A stretch of 33,139 nt of DNA from JAAYYM01 sp035271065 (lineage in GTDB: Bacteria > Bacillota > Clostridia > Lachnospirales > Lachnospiraceae). The notes below the pieces were generated by a model, which saw only the letters and a list, made by a program, of their open reading frames with translations, searched no databases and had not been told where the DNA came from. The translations under genes were made by a program, and so were the position numbers. The DNA is taken from NCBI GenBank assembly GCA_035271065.1, contig DATESB010000110.1, forward strand, positions 1-33,139. Direction: 5' to 3'. Below are positions 7,852 to 16,899 of the stretch, in pieces. Position 1 is the stretch's first letter. The number at the start of each line of letters is the position of its first letter.

Positions 7852-8775
7852 TTAATCCATACTTTGATATAGTTCAGCACCGCGTGGCACCACAAAATTC
7901 ATACCGCGTTCCACCAATTCACATTGTACTTTATTCTGGCAAATCAAATCACCGTCGCAATTCAATACAATATCTTTCTCGTCTTTTCGCTTCATTGTAA
8001 TCTTCTTTGCCTTACGTATTACCACACTATCATCAAACTTCTCTATTTCACCATGCTGAAATAACCTCATAAAATGAATGAATTTTAATTTTGATATTTT
8101 CTTAAGCAATAACACTTCCATCATGCCATCGTTTGGCAATGCATCCTTAAATGGGCAGTAGAAACCTCCCATGACGATTCCGTTTCCGATATAAACCATT
8201 CCGTACTCTCCGCTCAAGTCCTCACCGTCAATATCGACTTGATACGCTATCGACTGGTTAGAAAAGAAAGTTGCAAAAAAAGCAATGATATAGGTCACAC
8301 GAAAATTGATAGATAACAAAAATCTGATATGTTGAACAAACTTTTCTATTCGCGCTGTAATACCCGCTGATATAAAAATCGTAGCATTATAATTATCCAT
8401 CTTCAAATAATCAAGCGCCAAAGTATCTCCACGCACCAGATTATCCATATTGTAATAATGCTTGCGGCTTCTGCCAAATATTTTCAGGAAATCATTGGTT
8501 GCCCCGCATGGGAACATTGCCATCTCCACTTTACTCATATCCCTAACACCTGAAAAAGCATTAAAGAAAGTTCCCGATCCACCACAAATAAAGAAACGCA
8601 CTACATCATCCTCAAAGAGTACCAGCATCTTCTCTACCAATGCTCTCTCCTGACCCGGTCCGTCAGTATCAAATACAAGATATTGAAAATTGTCTTTCCT
8701 CGAAAGGAACTTTCTGATGTTTTCCGAACGATCTTTACCGCCCGCAACCGGATTAATGATAAAAATATAAATCAT
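7852..8775 (-). CDS. Diacylglycerol/lipid kinase-like protein with altered nucleotide motif
   Basis: This 307-residue protein belongs to the DgkB/YegS/sphingosine kinase-like family, which phosphorylates diacylglycerol or related lipids at the membrane. Family marks are the N-terminal INPVAGGK, the P-loop-like FFICGGSGTFFNA (about 62-74), PCGATNDF (89-96), LPNDGMMEV and a C-terminal NCDGD. The normal GGDGT motif reads GGSGT here, with S67 replacing the conserved aspartate, and the usual PxGTxND reads PCGATND. Both changes fall in the nucleotide site, so activity may be lost or changed. Its start overlaps the histidine kinase stop by four bases (ATGA), and the HD-GYP gene follows closely, so all three are co-expressed. 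Confidence 0.82.
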   Translation of the reverse strand: MIYIFIINPVAGGKDRSENIRKFLSRKDNFQYLVFDTDGPGQERALVEKMLVLFEDDVVRFFICGGSGTFFNAFSGVRDMSKVEMAMFPCGATNDFLKIFGRSRKHYYNMDNLVRGDTLALDYLKMDNYNATIFISAGITARIEKFVQHIRFLLSINFRVTYIIAFFATFFSNQSIAYQVDIDGEDLSGEYGMVYIGNGIVMGGFYCPFKDALPNDGMMEVLLLKKISKLKFIHFMRLFQHGEIEKFDDSVVIRKAKKITMKRKDEKDIVLNCDGDLICQNKVQCELVERGMNFVVPRGAELYQSMD

Positions 8776-11555
8776 CCTATATCACCCTCCTCTAAAATCG
8801 AAAGTTTTTCAAGTGCCAAATCAAAATCATACATTTCGATATGCTCTAATAATTCTGTCAACAGCTTATCTTCCTGCTCCTGCAGGCGATACTCCTGTAA
8901 TTCTCTGACGAGACTTGCCGCTTCCTTGGCTTCCCATTCTTCTATCTTCTGTCTGATATTCTGGAAAAACACGGTCAACTCAGGACGTGTAATCGATTTT
9001 CTGTTGGTCTTTTCCTTTTCCGGCTCCACTTGTCTGATTGCCTTTTGCAGATGACTCAGCAATAAGGTATATGCCTGCATAAACGGCTCGTGATGTTCCT
9101 GAATAAAAGGAATGCGCTCTTCTTTCCCGGCCATTTCCAAATTCTTTGCCAACTCAGATACTGTGTCTGCACCGATGCTCTTGGAAGAGCTCTTAATTCC
9201 GTGTACCTCTGTTGCATAGTCCTTATATCGTCCTTCTGCATAGGATGCATTCAGCCGTGCAAGAACATCCTTTGATGATTTCACATAAATCTTGATTACC
9301 TCGCGTATGATGGAAACATCACCACCACATCGGTCAAGCGCCTCTTGAAATTCAAGTCCGTCTACTGCACTAAAAATTTGGATATACTCATCGTCTACAG
9401 TATTAAGACCACTCTGTGATGAAGTTTCGTCCGATAATGCAGAACCGGTTGCATTTGCCTTCTCTGCAGCTTCTTTTGCATCAATTGCATCCTTACTCTG
9501 TTGCTTTGACTTTGCAATCCATTTATGCATAATTTGTCCAAGACGCTTGATTTCAATAGGTTTAGATAAGAAGTCATCAAATCCATTTGACAGAAACATC
9601 TCCTGAACTCCCTTAATTGCATTTGCAGTCAACGCTACAATCGGTACCTCTTTCATGTAAACATCGTCTGTTTCACGTATTCTATGTACCAGTTCAACGC
9701 CATCCATTCCCGGCATCATATGATCAACAAACAAGATATCAAAGTTCTTATCATGTTCCAGCAAATCTAACGTTTCCTGTCCACTTCCAAGTGAAACCAC
9801 TTCAACCTTGTATTGTGCTAAAAGTCCCTCTGCAACTTTCAAATTGGCAATGTTGTCGTCAACTACCAGTATTCTGGCTTCAGGCGCATAGAACTTTGAA
9901 ATCGCCGACTTCTTAATGCGAAGTGCACCCATATCCTCTCCGCGCAACAACGGAATGGCCGAATAAATTGAAATCGGCTTGTGAATATATTGAATATTAA
10001 CATTTTCCAGTGTCTGGCTCATAACATCATTGATATCAGCCATGGATACCCACATGACATTCTTGAATTCATCCGCAATGGAAGCAATATACTTATGCGC
10101 TGTCAGATAATCGAAGAATACAAACTCCTCAGAACTGTTCTGCAATCTTTGTTTGAGTTCCTCTAATTTGTCCAATGCATAACACTTGATATTTAATGAT
10201 TGGAACAGCCTCATAAGCCCTTCGCGATAATATTGATTTTCTTCGTAAATATATATAATCTTCTTTTCTCTGTCAATCAATGAATCCGTATACGGTGTAT
10301 AATCTCTGACTTCCTGCTCAATCTCCACAGTAAATGTCGTTCCGACACCATACTCACTTTCTAAACCAATTGTTCCATTCATTTTCTTGACTAACTGAGA
10401 TGTAATCGCAAGACCAAGTCCCGTACCCTCAATATTTTTATTTCGTTCCATATCCAACTGGGTAAATGCAGTAAACAGTTTCGAGCGATCTTCCTCTTTA
10501 ATTCCCATTCCGGTATCCGAAACAGCAATCTTCATCATAATCTTATTATGTTCTAAGTCTTTATAATCAAAGGAAAGCAAAATGCGTCCTTTTTGTGTAA
10601 ACTTAACAGCATTGGTCAACAAATTAAGTAAAACCTGCTGAACACGAACATCATCCCCGTAAAGTGTCACCGGCATTGTTGGGTTCATTTCCACGATAAA
10701 AGCAATATCTTTTTCCGCAATTCTTGTGTTGACTACATTTTGAATATCATTCATTTGAGAAATAATATTATATTCTTGCTCCACCAAATCCATTTTACCG
10801 GCTTCAATCTTAGAAAAATCCAAGATCTCATTGATGATATTCAGCAGATTATCAGATGCGCTCTTAATGGTATTGACATATTCGGCACCTAACGGTGTCA
10901 ACGGAGTCTGCATCAATAATTCAGACATTCCGCAGATTGCATTCATAGGTGTTCTGATTTCATGACTCATATTGGCAAGGAAGTCCGCCTTTGCCTTTGA
11001 CGCTTTTTCAGCATCCTTTTTTTTGATTTCAACAACACGCAGCAAGTCATCATTACTCTGTGCTTTCTGCTCAGATAATCGTTCCGTCGTTTTGTTCCAT
11101 TTAATCAGAACAATCAAAATAATCTGTCCTAAAAACAATGCAATAATTTGCAGAACCAATTCATCCGTCAATTGATCCGAACTAACCAAAAAGTAAAAGA
11201 AATATATAGTTCCTGTATAAAGCAGCAAAAACCTGCTCACCGGCATAGATTGATACAACGACACCAGACATGCCACCATCAGCATCGCAACCTGAAGGAA
11301 ATACCCTGAACCTGTCATATAACTGTATAATGTCAACACAACCGTTAAAAATACTGACAACGTCAATCCTTGTGTCTTAACAGTTACCTTTGGGTGATAG
11401 GTTAATACAACCAAAATCAGCGCTGATACCAGCATGGCAATTGTCATAACCACTGACAATTTCACCTGTTTCTGCACTAGAATGATATAAAGCATCACCA
11501 GAATATAAACGAATAATATGAACTTTTCTATGGAACGCTTTCTTCTCTCTATCAT
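8772..11555 (-). CDS. Hybrid sensor histidine kinase with two receiver-like domains and Hpt
   Basis: This 927-residue membrane kinase starts with about five to six transmembrane helices (12-150). Next come a HisKA domain with phosphoacceptor H198 in MSHEIRTP and an HATPase domain (about 295-412, with DTGMGI and GTGLGL). A divergent receiver-like domain follows (431-535: EE 438-439, possible D482, K526). The canonical receiver is at 560-680 (DD 566-567, D611, K665), and an Hpt domain has H785 in EVHGIKSSS. A charged helical tail ends it. This is a full intramolecular phosphorelay. The signal is unknown, as no extracellular sensor domain is seen. It starts 10 bases after aspS with AAGGA before the ATG. 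The HD-GYP response regulator downstream is the likely final acceptor. Confidence 0.92.
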   Translation of the reverse strand: MIERRKRSIEKFILFVYILVMLYIILVQKQVKLSVVMTIAMLVSALILVVLTYHPKVTVKTQGLTLSVFLTVVLTLYSYMTGSGYFLQVAMLMVACLVSLYQSMPVSRFLLLYTGTIYFFYFLVSSDQLTDELVLQIIALFLGQIILIVLIKWNKTTERLSEQKAQSNDDLLRVVEIKKKDAEKASKAKADFLANMSHEIRTPMNAICGMSELLMQTPLTPLGAEYVNTIKSASDNLLNIINEILDFSKIEAGKMDLVEQEYNIISQMNDIQNVVNTRIAEKDIAFIVEMNPTMPVTLYGDDVRVQQVLLNLLTNAVKFTQKGRILLSFDYKDLEHNKIMMKIAVSDTGMGIKEEDRSKLFTAFTQLDMERNKNIEGTGLGLAITSQLVKKMNGTIGLESEYGVGTTFTVEIEQEVRDYTPYTDSLIDREKKIIYIYEENQYYREGLMRLFQSLNIKCYALDKLEELKQRLQNSSEEFVFFDYLTAHKYIASIADEFKNVMWVSMADINDVMSQTLENVNIQYIHKPISIYSAIPLLRGEDMGALRIKKSAISKFYAPEARILVVDDNIANLKVAEGLLAQYKVEVVSLGSGQETLDLLEHDKNFDILFVDHMMPGMDGVELVHRIRETDDVYMKEVPIVALTANAIKGVQEMFLSNGFDDFLSKPIEIKRLGQIMHKWIAKSKQQSKDAIDAKEAAEKANATGSALSDETSSQSGLNTVDDEYIQIFSAVDGLEFQEALDRCGGDVSIIREVIKIYVKSSKDVLARLNASYAEGRYKDYATEVHGIKSSSKSIGADTVSELAKNLEMAGKEERIPFIQEHHEPFMQAYTLLLSHLQKAIRQVEPEKEKTNRKSITRPELTVFFQNIRQKIEEWEAKEAASLVRELQEYRLQEQEDKLLTELLEHIEMYDFDLALEKLSILEEGDIG

Positions 11556-11565
11556 AATCGTTTCC

Positions 11566-13359
11566 TTACTCTTCCGGCTGTGCCTCGCACAAAAGCTTCA
11601 ACTCTTCCAATTGCTTTTCGTCTACTGCGGTTGGTGCACTTGTCATCAGACAGGATGCATCCTTTACCTTTGGAAATGCAATGACTTCACGAATACTATC
11701 TGCCTTAACCATCAACATAACCAAACGGTCCAAACCAAATGCCATACCTGCATGAGGCGGTACTCCGTATTTAAATGCATCTAAGAGGAAGCCAAACTGC
11801 TCATATGCTTCTTCTTTTGTAAAGCCCAATTTCTCAAGCATTGTCTCCTGTACATCATTTTGATGAATTCTGACACTGCCGCCGCCAAGCTCTGTACCAT
11901 TCAATACAATATCATATGCCTTGGCACGTACCTTGCTCAAATCGGTGTCAAGGAATGCTAAATCTTCTTCCATCGGCATGGTAAACGGATGATGCATAGC
12001 TTTGAAACGATTTTCTTCCTCACTCCACTCAAACTGAGGGAATTCCGTTACCCACAGAAAACGAAATACATTCGGATCAATCATCTCTAACTGTTTCGCA
12101 ATTTCAATACGCAAATTACCGAGCACATCCCATACAATGTTATTCTTATCAGCTGCAAAGAAAAGTAAATCGCCCTTCTCACCGTCCATTGCCTTTACAA
12201 GTGCATCCAACTCTTCTTCTGTCATAAACTTTGCAAAAGAAGATTTGTAGGTTCCGTCAGCCTGTATGGACAGATAAGCAAGTCCCTTTGCTCTGAATCC
12301 TTTTGCAAACTCAACAAGTGCATCTATTTTCTTTCTCGGCATTTCTGCCTGTCCTTTTACATTAATACCGCGTACAGAACCACCATTATCCAGTGCTCCC
12401 GTAAATACACCAAAGCCACAGCCTTTTACAATCCGAGACACATCTTTTAACTCCATACCAAATCGAAGATCCGGCTTATCTGATCCAAAACGATCCATTG
12501 CATCCTGCCATGTCATTCTCTCAATCGGCAAAGTAACATCAACATCTAAAACTTCTTTAAATATCTTCTGAATCACACCTTCATTCAAAGATATTACATC
12601 ATCCACATCCACAAAGGACATCTCCAAATCCACCTGAGTAAATTCAGGCTGTCTGTCTGCACGCAAGTCCTCATCTCGAAAGCACTTTGCAACCTGCATA
12701 TACCGATCATATCCTGAGCACATCAATAACTGTTTGAATAACTGCGGTGACTGCGGCAATGCATAAAAAGTTCCCGGATGCACACGAGACGGTACCAGAT
12801 AGTCTCTTGCTCCCTCCGGTGTACTTTTACCGAGTATGGGGGTCTCTATTTCAATAAAACCATTCTCTACATAATATTCTCGCATCTTCATTGCAATTGC
12901 ACTACGCAACATTAAGTTTCTCTGTAAATCAGGTCTGCGTAAATCCAAATATCTGTGCTTTAAGCGCAATTCTTCTTTTGTCTTTGAGTCTGCCTCAATC
13001 GGGAACGGCGGTGTCTCTGCCTCTGAAAGAATACGAAGTGCCGTAGCTCTTATTTCAATATCACCTGTTATTAAATTCTCATTCACAGCACCGGAGCGCT
13101 TCTCTACTTTACCAACAACTGCAACCACAAACTCAGAGCGCAATTTTTCTGCCTTTTGAAAGCCTTCTGCTCCAATATCGTTTTCTTCAAAAATAATCTG
13201 CAAGAGTCCGGAACGGTCACGCAAATCCATAAAAATAATACCGCCCTTATTTCTTGATTTCTGTACCCATCCCATTACGGTTACTTCTTCGCCAACATTT
13301 TTAACGGATACCTCTGTACATCTGTGACTTCTCTTTAAGCCCTTCATTGATTCAGCCAT
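11566..13359 (-). CDS. aspS: Aspartyl-tRNA synthetase
   Basis: This class II synthetase (597 residues from the chosen start) charges tRNA-Asp. An N-terminal OB-fold anticodon-binding domain (about 1-140) leads to the catalytic core with motif 2 (KCFRDEDLRADRQPEF). A bacterial GAD insertion lies in the middle, and motif 3 is GMAFGLDRLVM near residue 545. The tail MTSAPTAVDE is typical of bacterial AspS. I start at ATG 13357-13359, because AAGGAG lies 8 bases before it; a GTG six codons earlier would sit on that ribosome site. The 88-base gap to hisS has a possible -10 (TATACT) but a poor -35, so transcription may continue from hisS. Confidence 0.97.
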   Translation of the reverse strand: MAESMKGLKRSHRCTEVSVKNVGEEVTVMGWVQKSRNKGGIIFMDLRDRSGLLQIIFEENDIGAEGFQKAEKLRSEFVVAVVGKVEKRSGAVNENLITGDIEIRATALRILSEAETPPFPIEADSKTKEELRLKHRYLDLRRPDLQRNLMLRSAIAMKMREYYVENGFIEIETPILGKSTPEGARDYLVPSRVHPGTFYALPQSPQLFKQLLMCSGYDRYMQVAKCFRDEDLRADRQPEFTQVDLEMSFVDVDDVISLNEGVIQKIFKEVLDVDVTLPIERMTWQDAMDRFGSDKPDLRFGMELKDVSRIVKGCGFGVFTGALDNGGSVRGINVKGQAEMPRKKIDALVEFAKGFRAKGLAYLSIQADGTYKSSFAKFMTEEELDALVKAMDGEKGDLLFFAADKNNIVWDVLGNLRIEIAKQLEMIDPNVFRFLWVTEFPQFEWSEEENRFKAMHHPFTMPMEEDLAFLDTDLSKVRAKAYDIVLNGTELGGGSVRIHQNDVQETMLEKLGFTKEEAYEQFGFLLDAFKYGVPPHAGMAFGLDRLVMLMVKADSIREVIAFPKVKDASCLMTSAPTAVDEKQLEELKLLCEAQPEE

Positions 13360-13447
13360 GTTACGTTCTCCTTGCACACTTTTACTTAGTATATTCTGAT
13401 TTATTAATTAATTCCAGTTACTTTTGTCACTTAAAAAATGACACACT

Positions 13448-14704
13448 TCACTGCTTAAATTCTGTATTATAGAAATCCTTAATATTTTCAAGTGCATAGC
13501 CTTCTTGCACCAGTTGTTCCTTCTGGAACTTCTTATTCTTATTCATTTGTGATACCAAAACCTGAATGCCTTTGGCACGCTCATCTGCCGCTTCCCGCAT
13601 CACTTCACATACACGTTCCGCACTTGCGCCTTTCTCAATTAGGAATGCTTTCTTATCAGCTGCCTGCGGCACTGTGAAATTCTTATCCATCAATATTGTG
13701 ATAATACGCTCAAAGCCAATGGAAAATCCGCATGCAGGTGTTTGATTGCCTGTAAACTTACCAATCATCTCATCATAACGTCCACCGCCTGCAACACTTC
13801 CACCAAACTCTTCCATGGAAATCTCAAAGATAGAGCCTGTATAGTAGGACATTCCACGTACCAATGTCGGATCAAACACAATTTGAAACTCGCCTGCCAT
13901 TGTATTCTTAACGCTTTGGATAATCATATCCAAATTATCAGCTGTCTCCTGTGGCAAATAATCGCCAATCGCACTCTTTAAGGTCTGCACATCAGCTGTC
14001 TGATCAAATAACTTTAGGTATTTCTCCACACACTCATCCGTAAATCCACTTGCAAGCAACTCTTCCGCAACACCTTCTATCCCAATCTTATCCATCTTAT
14101 CCAAAATGATAAAAACAGTGTCATAACTATCTTCCGAGAAACCGCTATAAGCCGCCATAGCCTTCAATATCTTTCTGTCATTGATGCGTACTTGAAAGCC
14201 TTTGAAATTGAGTTTGCCGAGCAATGTTGTTGTTGCCATAATCAGTTCAATTTCCGCCAACGGAGAAGCATCACCCAAGATATCAATATCACACTGCATA
14301 AACTGGCGAAAACGTCCCTTTTGCGGTCTGTCTGCTCTCCATACACTGCCCATCTGCAATGCCTTAAAAGGCGCAGGCAGTTCATTCATATGATTGGAAT
14401 AATATCTTGCCAGAGGTACTGTCAGGTCATAACGCAATCCACTATCCACCAAATCCTCTTCCGTCTTTGCAGTTTCAAGGTTCAATTTATCTCCACGCTT
14501 TAATACCTTGAAGATAAGCTTCTCATTCTCACCGCCCTGTTTACTGCACAAATTTTCTATATGTTCCACGCATGGGGTTTCAATAGACGAAAACCCAAAT
14601 CCACGATAAGTATCCTTAATCATTCCAATCACATAATCCCTGATTTGCATCTCCTGTGAGAGTATGTCTTTCATGCCGGTCACCGGCTTTTTTGTCAATG
14701 CCAT
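13448..14704 (-). CDS. hisS: Histidyl-tRNA synthetase
   Basis: This 418-residue class II synthetase charges tRNA-His. The N-terminus (KPVTGMKDIL) and motif 2 (RFRQFMQCDIDILG) are characteristic. The histidine-specific block reads RGMSYYTGSIFE, motif 3 is GFSIGFERI, and a C-terminal anticodon-binding domain follows. Length is normal. AAAGGAG lies before the ATG. The gene is 40 bases after hemZ, too little space for a T-box leader, so it is presumably expressed from the upstream relA/hemZ transcript. The hisS-aspS order is common in Firmicutes. Confidence 0.97.
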   Translation of the reverse strand: MALTKKPVTGMKDILSQEMQIRDYVIGMIKDTYRGFGFSSIETPCVEHIENLCSKQGGENEKLIFKVLKRGDKLNLETAKTEEDLVDSGLRYDLTVPLARYYSNHMNELPAPFKALQMGSVWRADRPQKGRFRQFMQCDIDILGDASPLAEIELIMATTTLLGKLNFKGFQVRINDRKILKAMAAYSGFSEDSYDTVFIILDKMDKIGIEGVAEELLASGFTDECVEKYLKLFDQTADVQTLKSAIGDYLPQETADNLDMIIQSVKNTMAGEFQIVFDPTLVRGMSYYTGSIFEISMEEFGGSVAGGGRYDEMIGKFTGNQTPACGFSIGFERIITILMDKNFTVPQAADKKAFLIEKGASAERVCEVMREAADERAKGIQVLVSQMNKNKKFQKEQLVQEGYALENIKDFYNTEFKQ

Positions 14705-14744
14705 TCCTAATTCTCCTTTGACTCTTTTCTTCTTAATTTATTCT

Positions 14745-16220
14745 TTACGCCATTATAGCATAAAACTTCTTCTTTTTGTCCAAAATATCATCGATTTTTT
14801 CAAGATATAACGTGATATCTTTTACATTATCACATCGCTCAATTCTACCCTCAGGCAGAACTACTTTTGAGATTGTCCCGGCACCTACTGCCGCTATGGA
14901 TTGTTTCTCTTCCATAATCAGAATATTATAGATTCCTTCCTTGCCTTCTCTTGCATATCCTACATTCTCAAAATTCCCCGCCATATTCTTCTGGCGGTAG
15001 AGATAATAAGGCTCCATACCTAAGTCAGAAGCCGCCTGTGCAGCAATTTCCATCATTTCAGGTGTGTTGATGCTTTGTACTTCTGCATGTTCAGCCAGCC
15101 ATTGATGCATTCCCGCTGCACGCTTAATTGCCATAGAATGTACCGTGATACTGTCAGGACTCAGTTTCTTCATTTCTTCCATAGAATGAATGATCTTCCC
15201 ATATTCTCCCGGTGTCTGAACTTCCCCCGGTAGTCCCAGAATAAAGTCCATATTGATATTATCAAATCCAATCTTGCGAGCAAGTTGAAATGATTGAATA
15301 ACATCTGCTATTGTATGTCTTCTGCCAATCACCTTAAGTGTTTCTTCATTCATAGTCTGCGGGTTAATTGATATCCTCGTTACACCGTTTCGGTACAATG
15401 TCTCTAATTTATCTTCGGTAATACTATCCGGTCTTCCGGCTTCTACCGTAAATTCACGTACCGGTCCCTTTTCAAAATCAAATTTTGACTTGATATATGT
15501 AATCAGACGTTCTAACTGCTCCGGTGAAAGCGTTGTCGGTGTTCCGCCTCCGATATACACCGTATCAAGTATGCGGTCTTGATAGACCTCTGCCACTAAA
15601 TCAATTTCTCGCTCCAACGCTGACAGATAATCTTCAACACGCGCCGCCCATTTTGCAATTGGATACGAAGTAAAGGAACAGTACAAACAGGTTGTCGGAC
15701 AAAACGGAATGCCGACATATAAACTAAAGCCTTGTTCACCATGCAGTCTGGACATAATTTCACGTTCTCTTTTTGCAATCTCACAGCACAATGCAATCTT
15801 ATCATCACTTGCATAATATGTCTGTTTCATATATGTTCGTATCTGTTCTGTATGCGCCCCTTCATCAAGCATCGTCATTGCAATCTTGGTTGGGCGAATA
15901 CCCGTCAAGGTTCCCCATGGCAATTCTTTTCCTGTTACCTCTGCGAGCAGACTATATAATTGCTGCTTCAAAATATTCTTTGTGGCACCTCTGTCTGCTG
16001 AATTAATAACGCATGTTGTTTTACTGATTTCTTTGCCACATTCGTAATAGAACAGTTCCAGACAGTTATCCTTTACTCCCTGCGGATAAAAAACTTTGAA
16101 ACCGGAATAATCCACTCCGGTTTCTTCTACTGTTACATGCACATCCTCCTGTGGATAAAACGCCTTAATAAGAGAATGTATATCGTACTCAAAATTTGCT
16201 TCGTTTAATCTGACTTCCAT
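14745..16220 (-). CDS. hemZ: Oxygen-independent coproporphyrinogen III oxidase-like radical SAM protein (HemZ)
   Basis: This radical SAM enzyme (491 residues) carries the cluster motif CPTTCLYC (CxxxCxxC) and a glycine-rich YIGGGTPTTL block. It matches the HemZ/HemN-like group annotated as coproporphyrinogen dehydrogenases. HemZ-type proteins carry an extra N-terminal region of about 150 residues, present here. I start at ATG 16218-16220 after AGGAG; an upstream in-frame start would add 18 residues without a ribosome site. No other haem genes are in the window, so a true coproporphyrinogen substrate is not assured. It lies between the MBL hydrolase and hisS. Confidence 0.85.
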   Translation of the reverse strand: MEVRLNEANFEYDIHSLIKAFYPQEDVHVTVEETGVDYSGFKVFYPQGVKDNCLELFYYECGKEISKTTCVINSADRGATKNILKQQLYSLLAEVTGKELPWGTLTGIRPTKIAMTMLDEGAHTEQIRTYMKQTYYASDDKIALCCEIAKREREIMSRLHGEQGFSLYVGIPFCPTTCLYCSFTSYPIAKWAARVEDYLSALEREIDLVAEVYQDRILDTVYIGGGTPTTLSPEQLERLITYIKSKFDFEKGPVREFTVEAGRPDSITEDKLETLYRNGVTRISINPQTMNEETLKVIGRRHTIADVIQSFQLARKIGFDNINMDFILGLPGEVQTPGEYGKIIHSMEEMKKLSPDSITVHSMAIKRAAGMHQWLAEHAEVQSINTPEMMEIAAQAASDLGMEPYYLYRQKNMAGNFENVGYAREGKEGIYNILIMEEKQSIAAVGAGTISKVVLPEGRIERCDNVKDITLYLEKIDDILDKKKKFYAIMA

Positions 16221-16264
16221 TAATTTAACTGCTCCTGTTAGTTTGCCGATACTTTGTTGCACGA

Positions 16265-16897
16265 TTAACCCCAATAAGGATTATACTTGCTCTCATATTC
16301 AATCGTTGTCTGGTCGTCATGTCCCGGATATACCTTTACATCCTGCGGAAGCCCTGCAAGTTTTTCCTTGATGGAACGGCTGAGTGTTCCCATACTTCCC
16401 GTTGGCAAATCCGTCCGTCCAACTGAACCAAGAAATAACGTGTCTCCGCTCATCAACACCTTGTCATCCTCAAAATAGAAACAACAACTACCTTTTGTAT
16501 GTCCCGGCGTATGAAGCAGTTTGCACTTCATTCCGGCAATCTCTATCGATTCGCCGTCATGCAAATAATAATCAGCCTTCACTGTATAAGGTCTTCCAAT
16601 TTGATCCGAGCAATTGTTATGCACATCTTCACAGACTTCCTGTTCCTCATCACAAGCATATACCTTGACACCGGAAGCCTCTTTTAGCTCATTTACACCC
16701 ATGATATGATCAAAATGCCCATGTGTTAGGAATATGGCTACCACTTCAATGCCGTTATCCTTCAGTTTTTGATAAATTTGTTTTCCTCCCGCAGCCGGAT
16801 CAACTACAATTGCTTTTTTATCCTCATTACGGTATATAAAATAACAGTTTGTGCTAACCGGTCCAAGCACCATTCTTCCAACTTTCAAATCTGCCAT
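16265..16897 (-). CDS. Metallo-beta-lactamase fold hydrolase, GloB-like
   Basis: This soluble hydrolase has 210 residues and a two-metal site: THGHFDH (HxHxDH), a histidine in LLHTPGHTKGS, the aspartate in MSGDTLF and a final histidine in YPGHDDQT. These are the glyoxalase II/YcbL-type signatures. Such proteins hydrolyse thioesters such as S-lactoylglutathione or related thiols, but the substrate is uncertain here. The start is ATG 16895-16897 with GAGG six bases ahead. The relA stop lies 2 bases before the ATG, so the two are tightly coupled. Confidence 0.9.
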   Translation of the reverse strand: MADLKVGRMVLGPVSTNCYFIYRNEDKKAIVVDPAAGGKQIYQKLKDNGIEVVAIFLTHGHFDHIMGVNELKEASGVKVYACDEEQEVCEDVHNNCSDQIGRPYTVKADYYLHDGESIEIAGMKCKLLHTPGHTKGSCCFYFEDDKVLMSGDTLFLGSVGRTDLPTGSMGTLSRSIKEKLAGLPQDVKVYPGHDDQTTIEYESKYNPYWG

Positions 16898-16899
16898 AA

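Noticed and set aside
7836..7895. Longer N-terminus for the receiver-HD-GYP protein
   Set aside because: It lies inside the preceding gene, has no ribosome site, and the GTG at 7833-7835 has GGAGG at the right distance.
14705..14744. T-box riboswitch before hisS, or before aspS at 13360-13447
   Set aside because: Spaces of 40 and 88 bases are too short for a T-box, and no T-box motif or terminator was seen.
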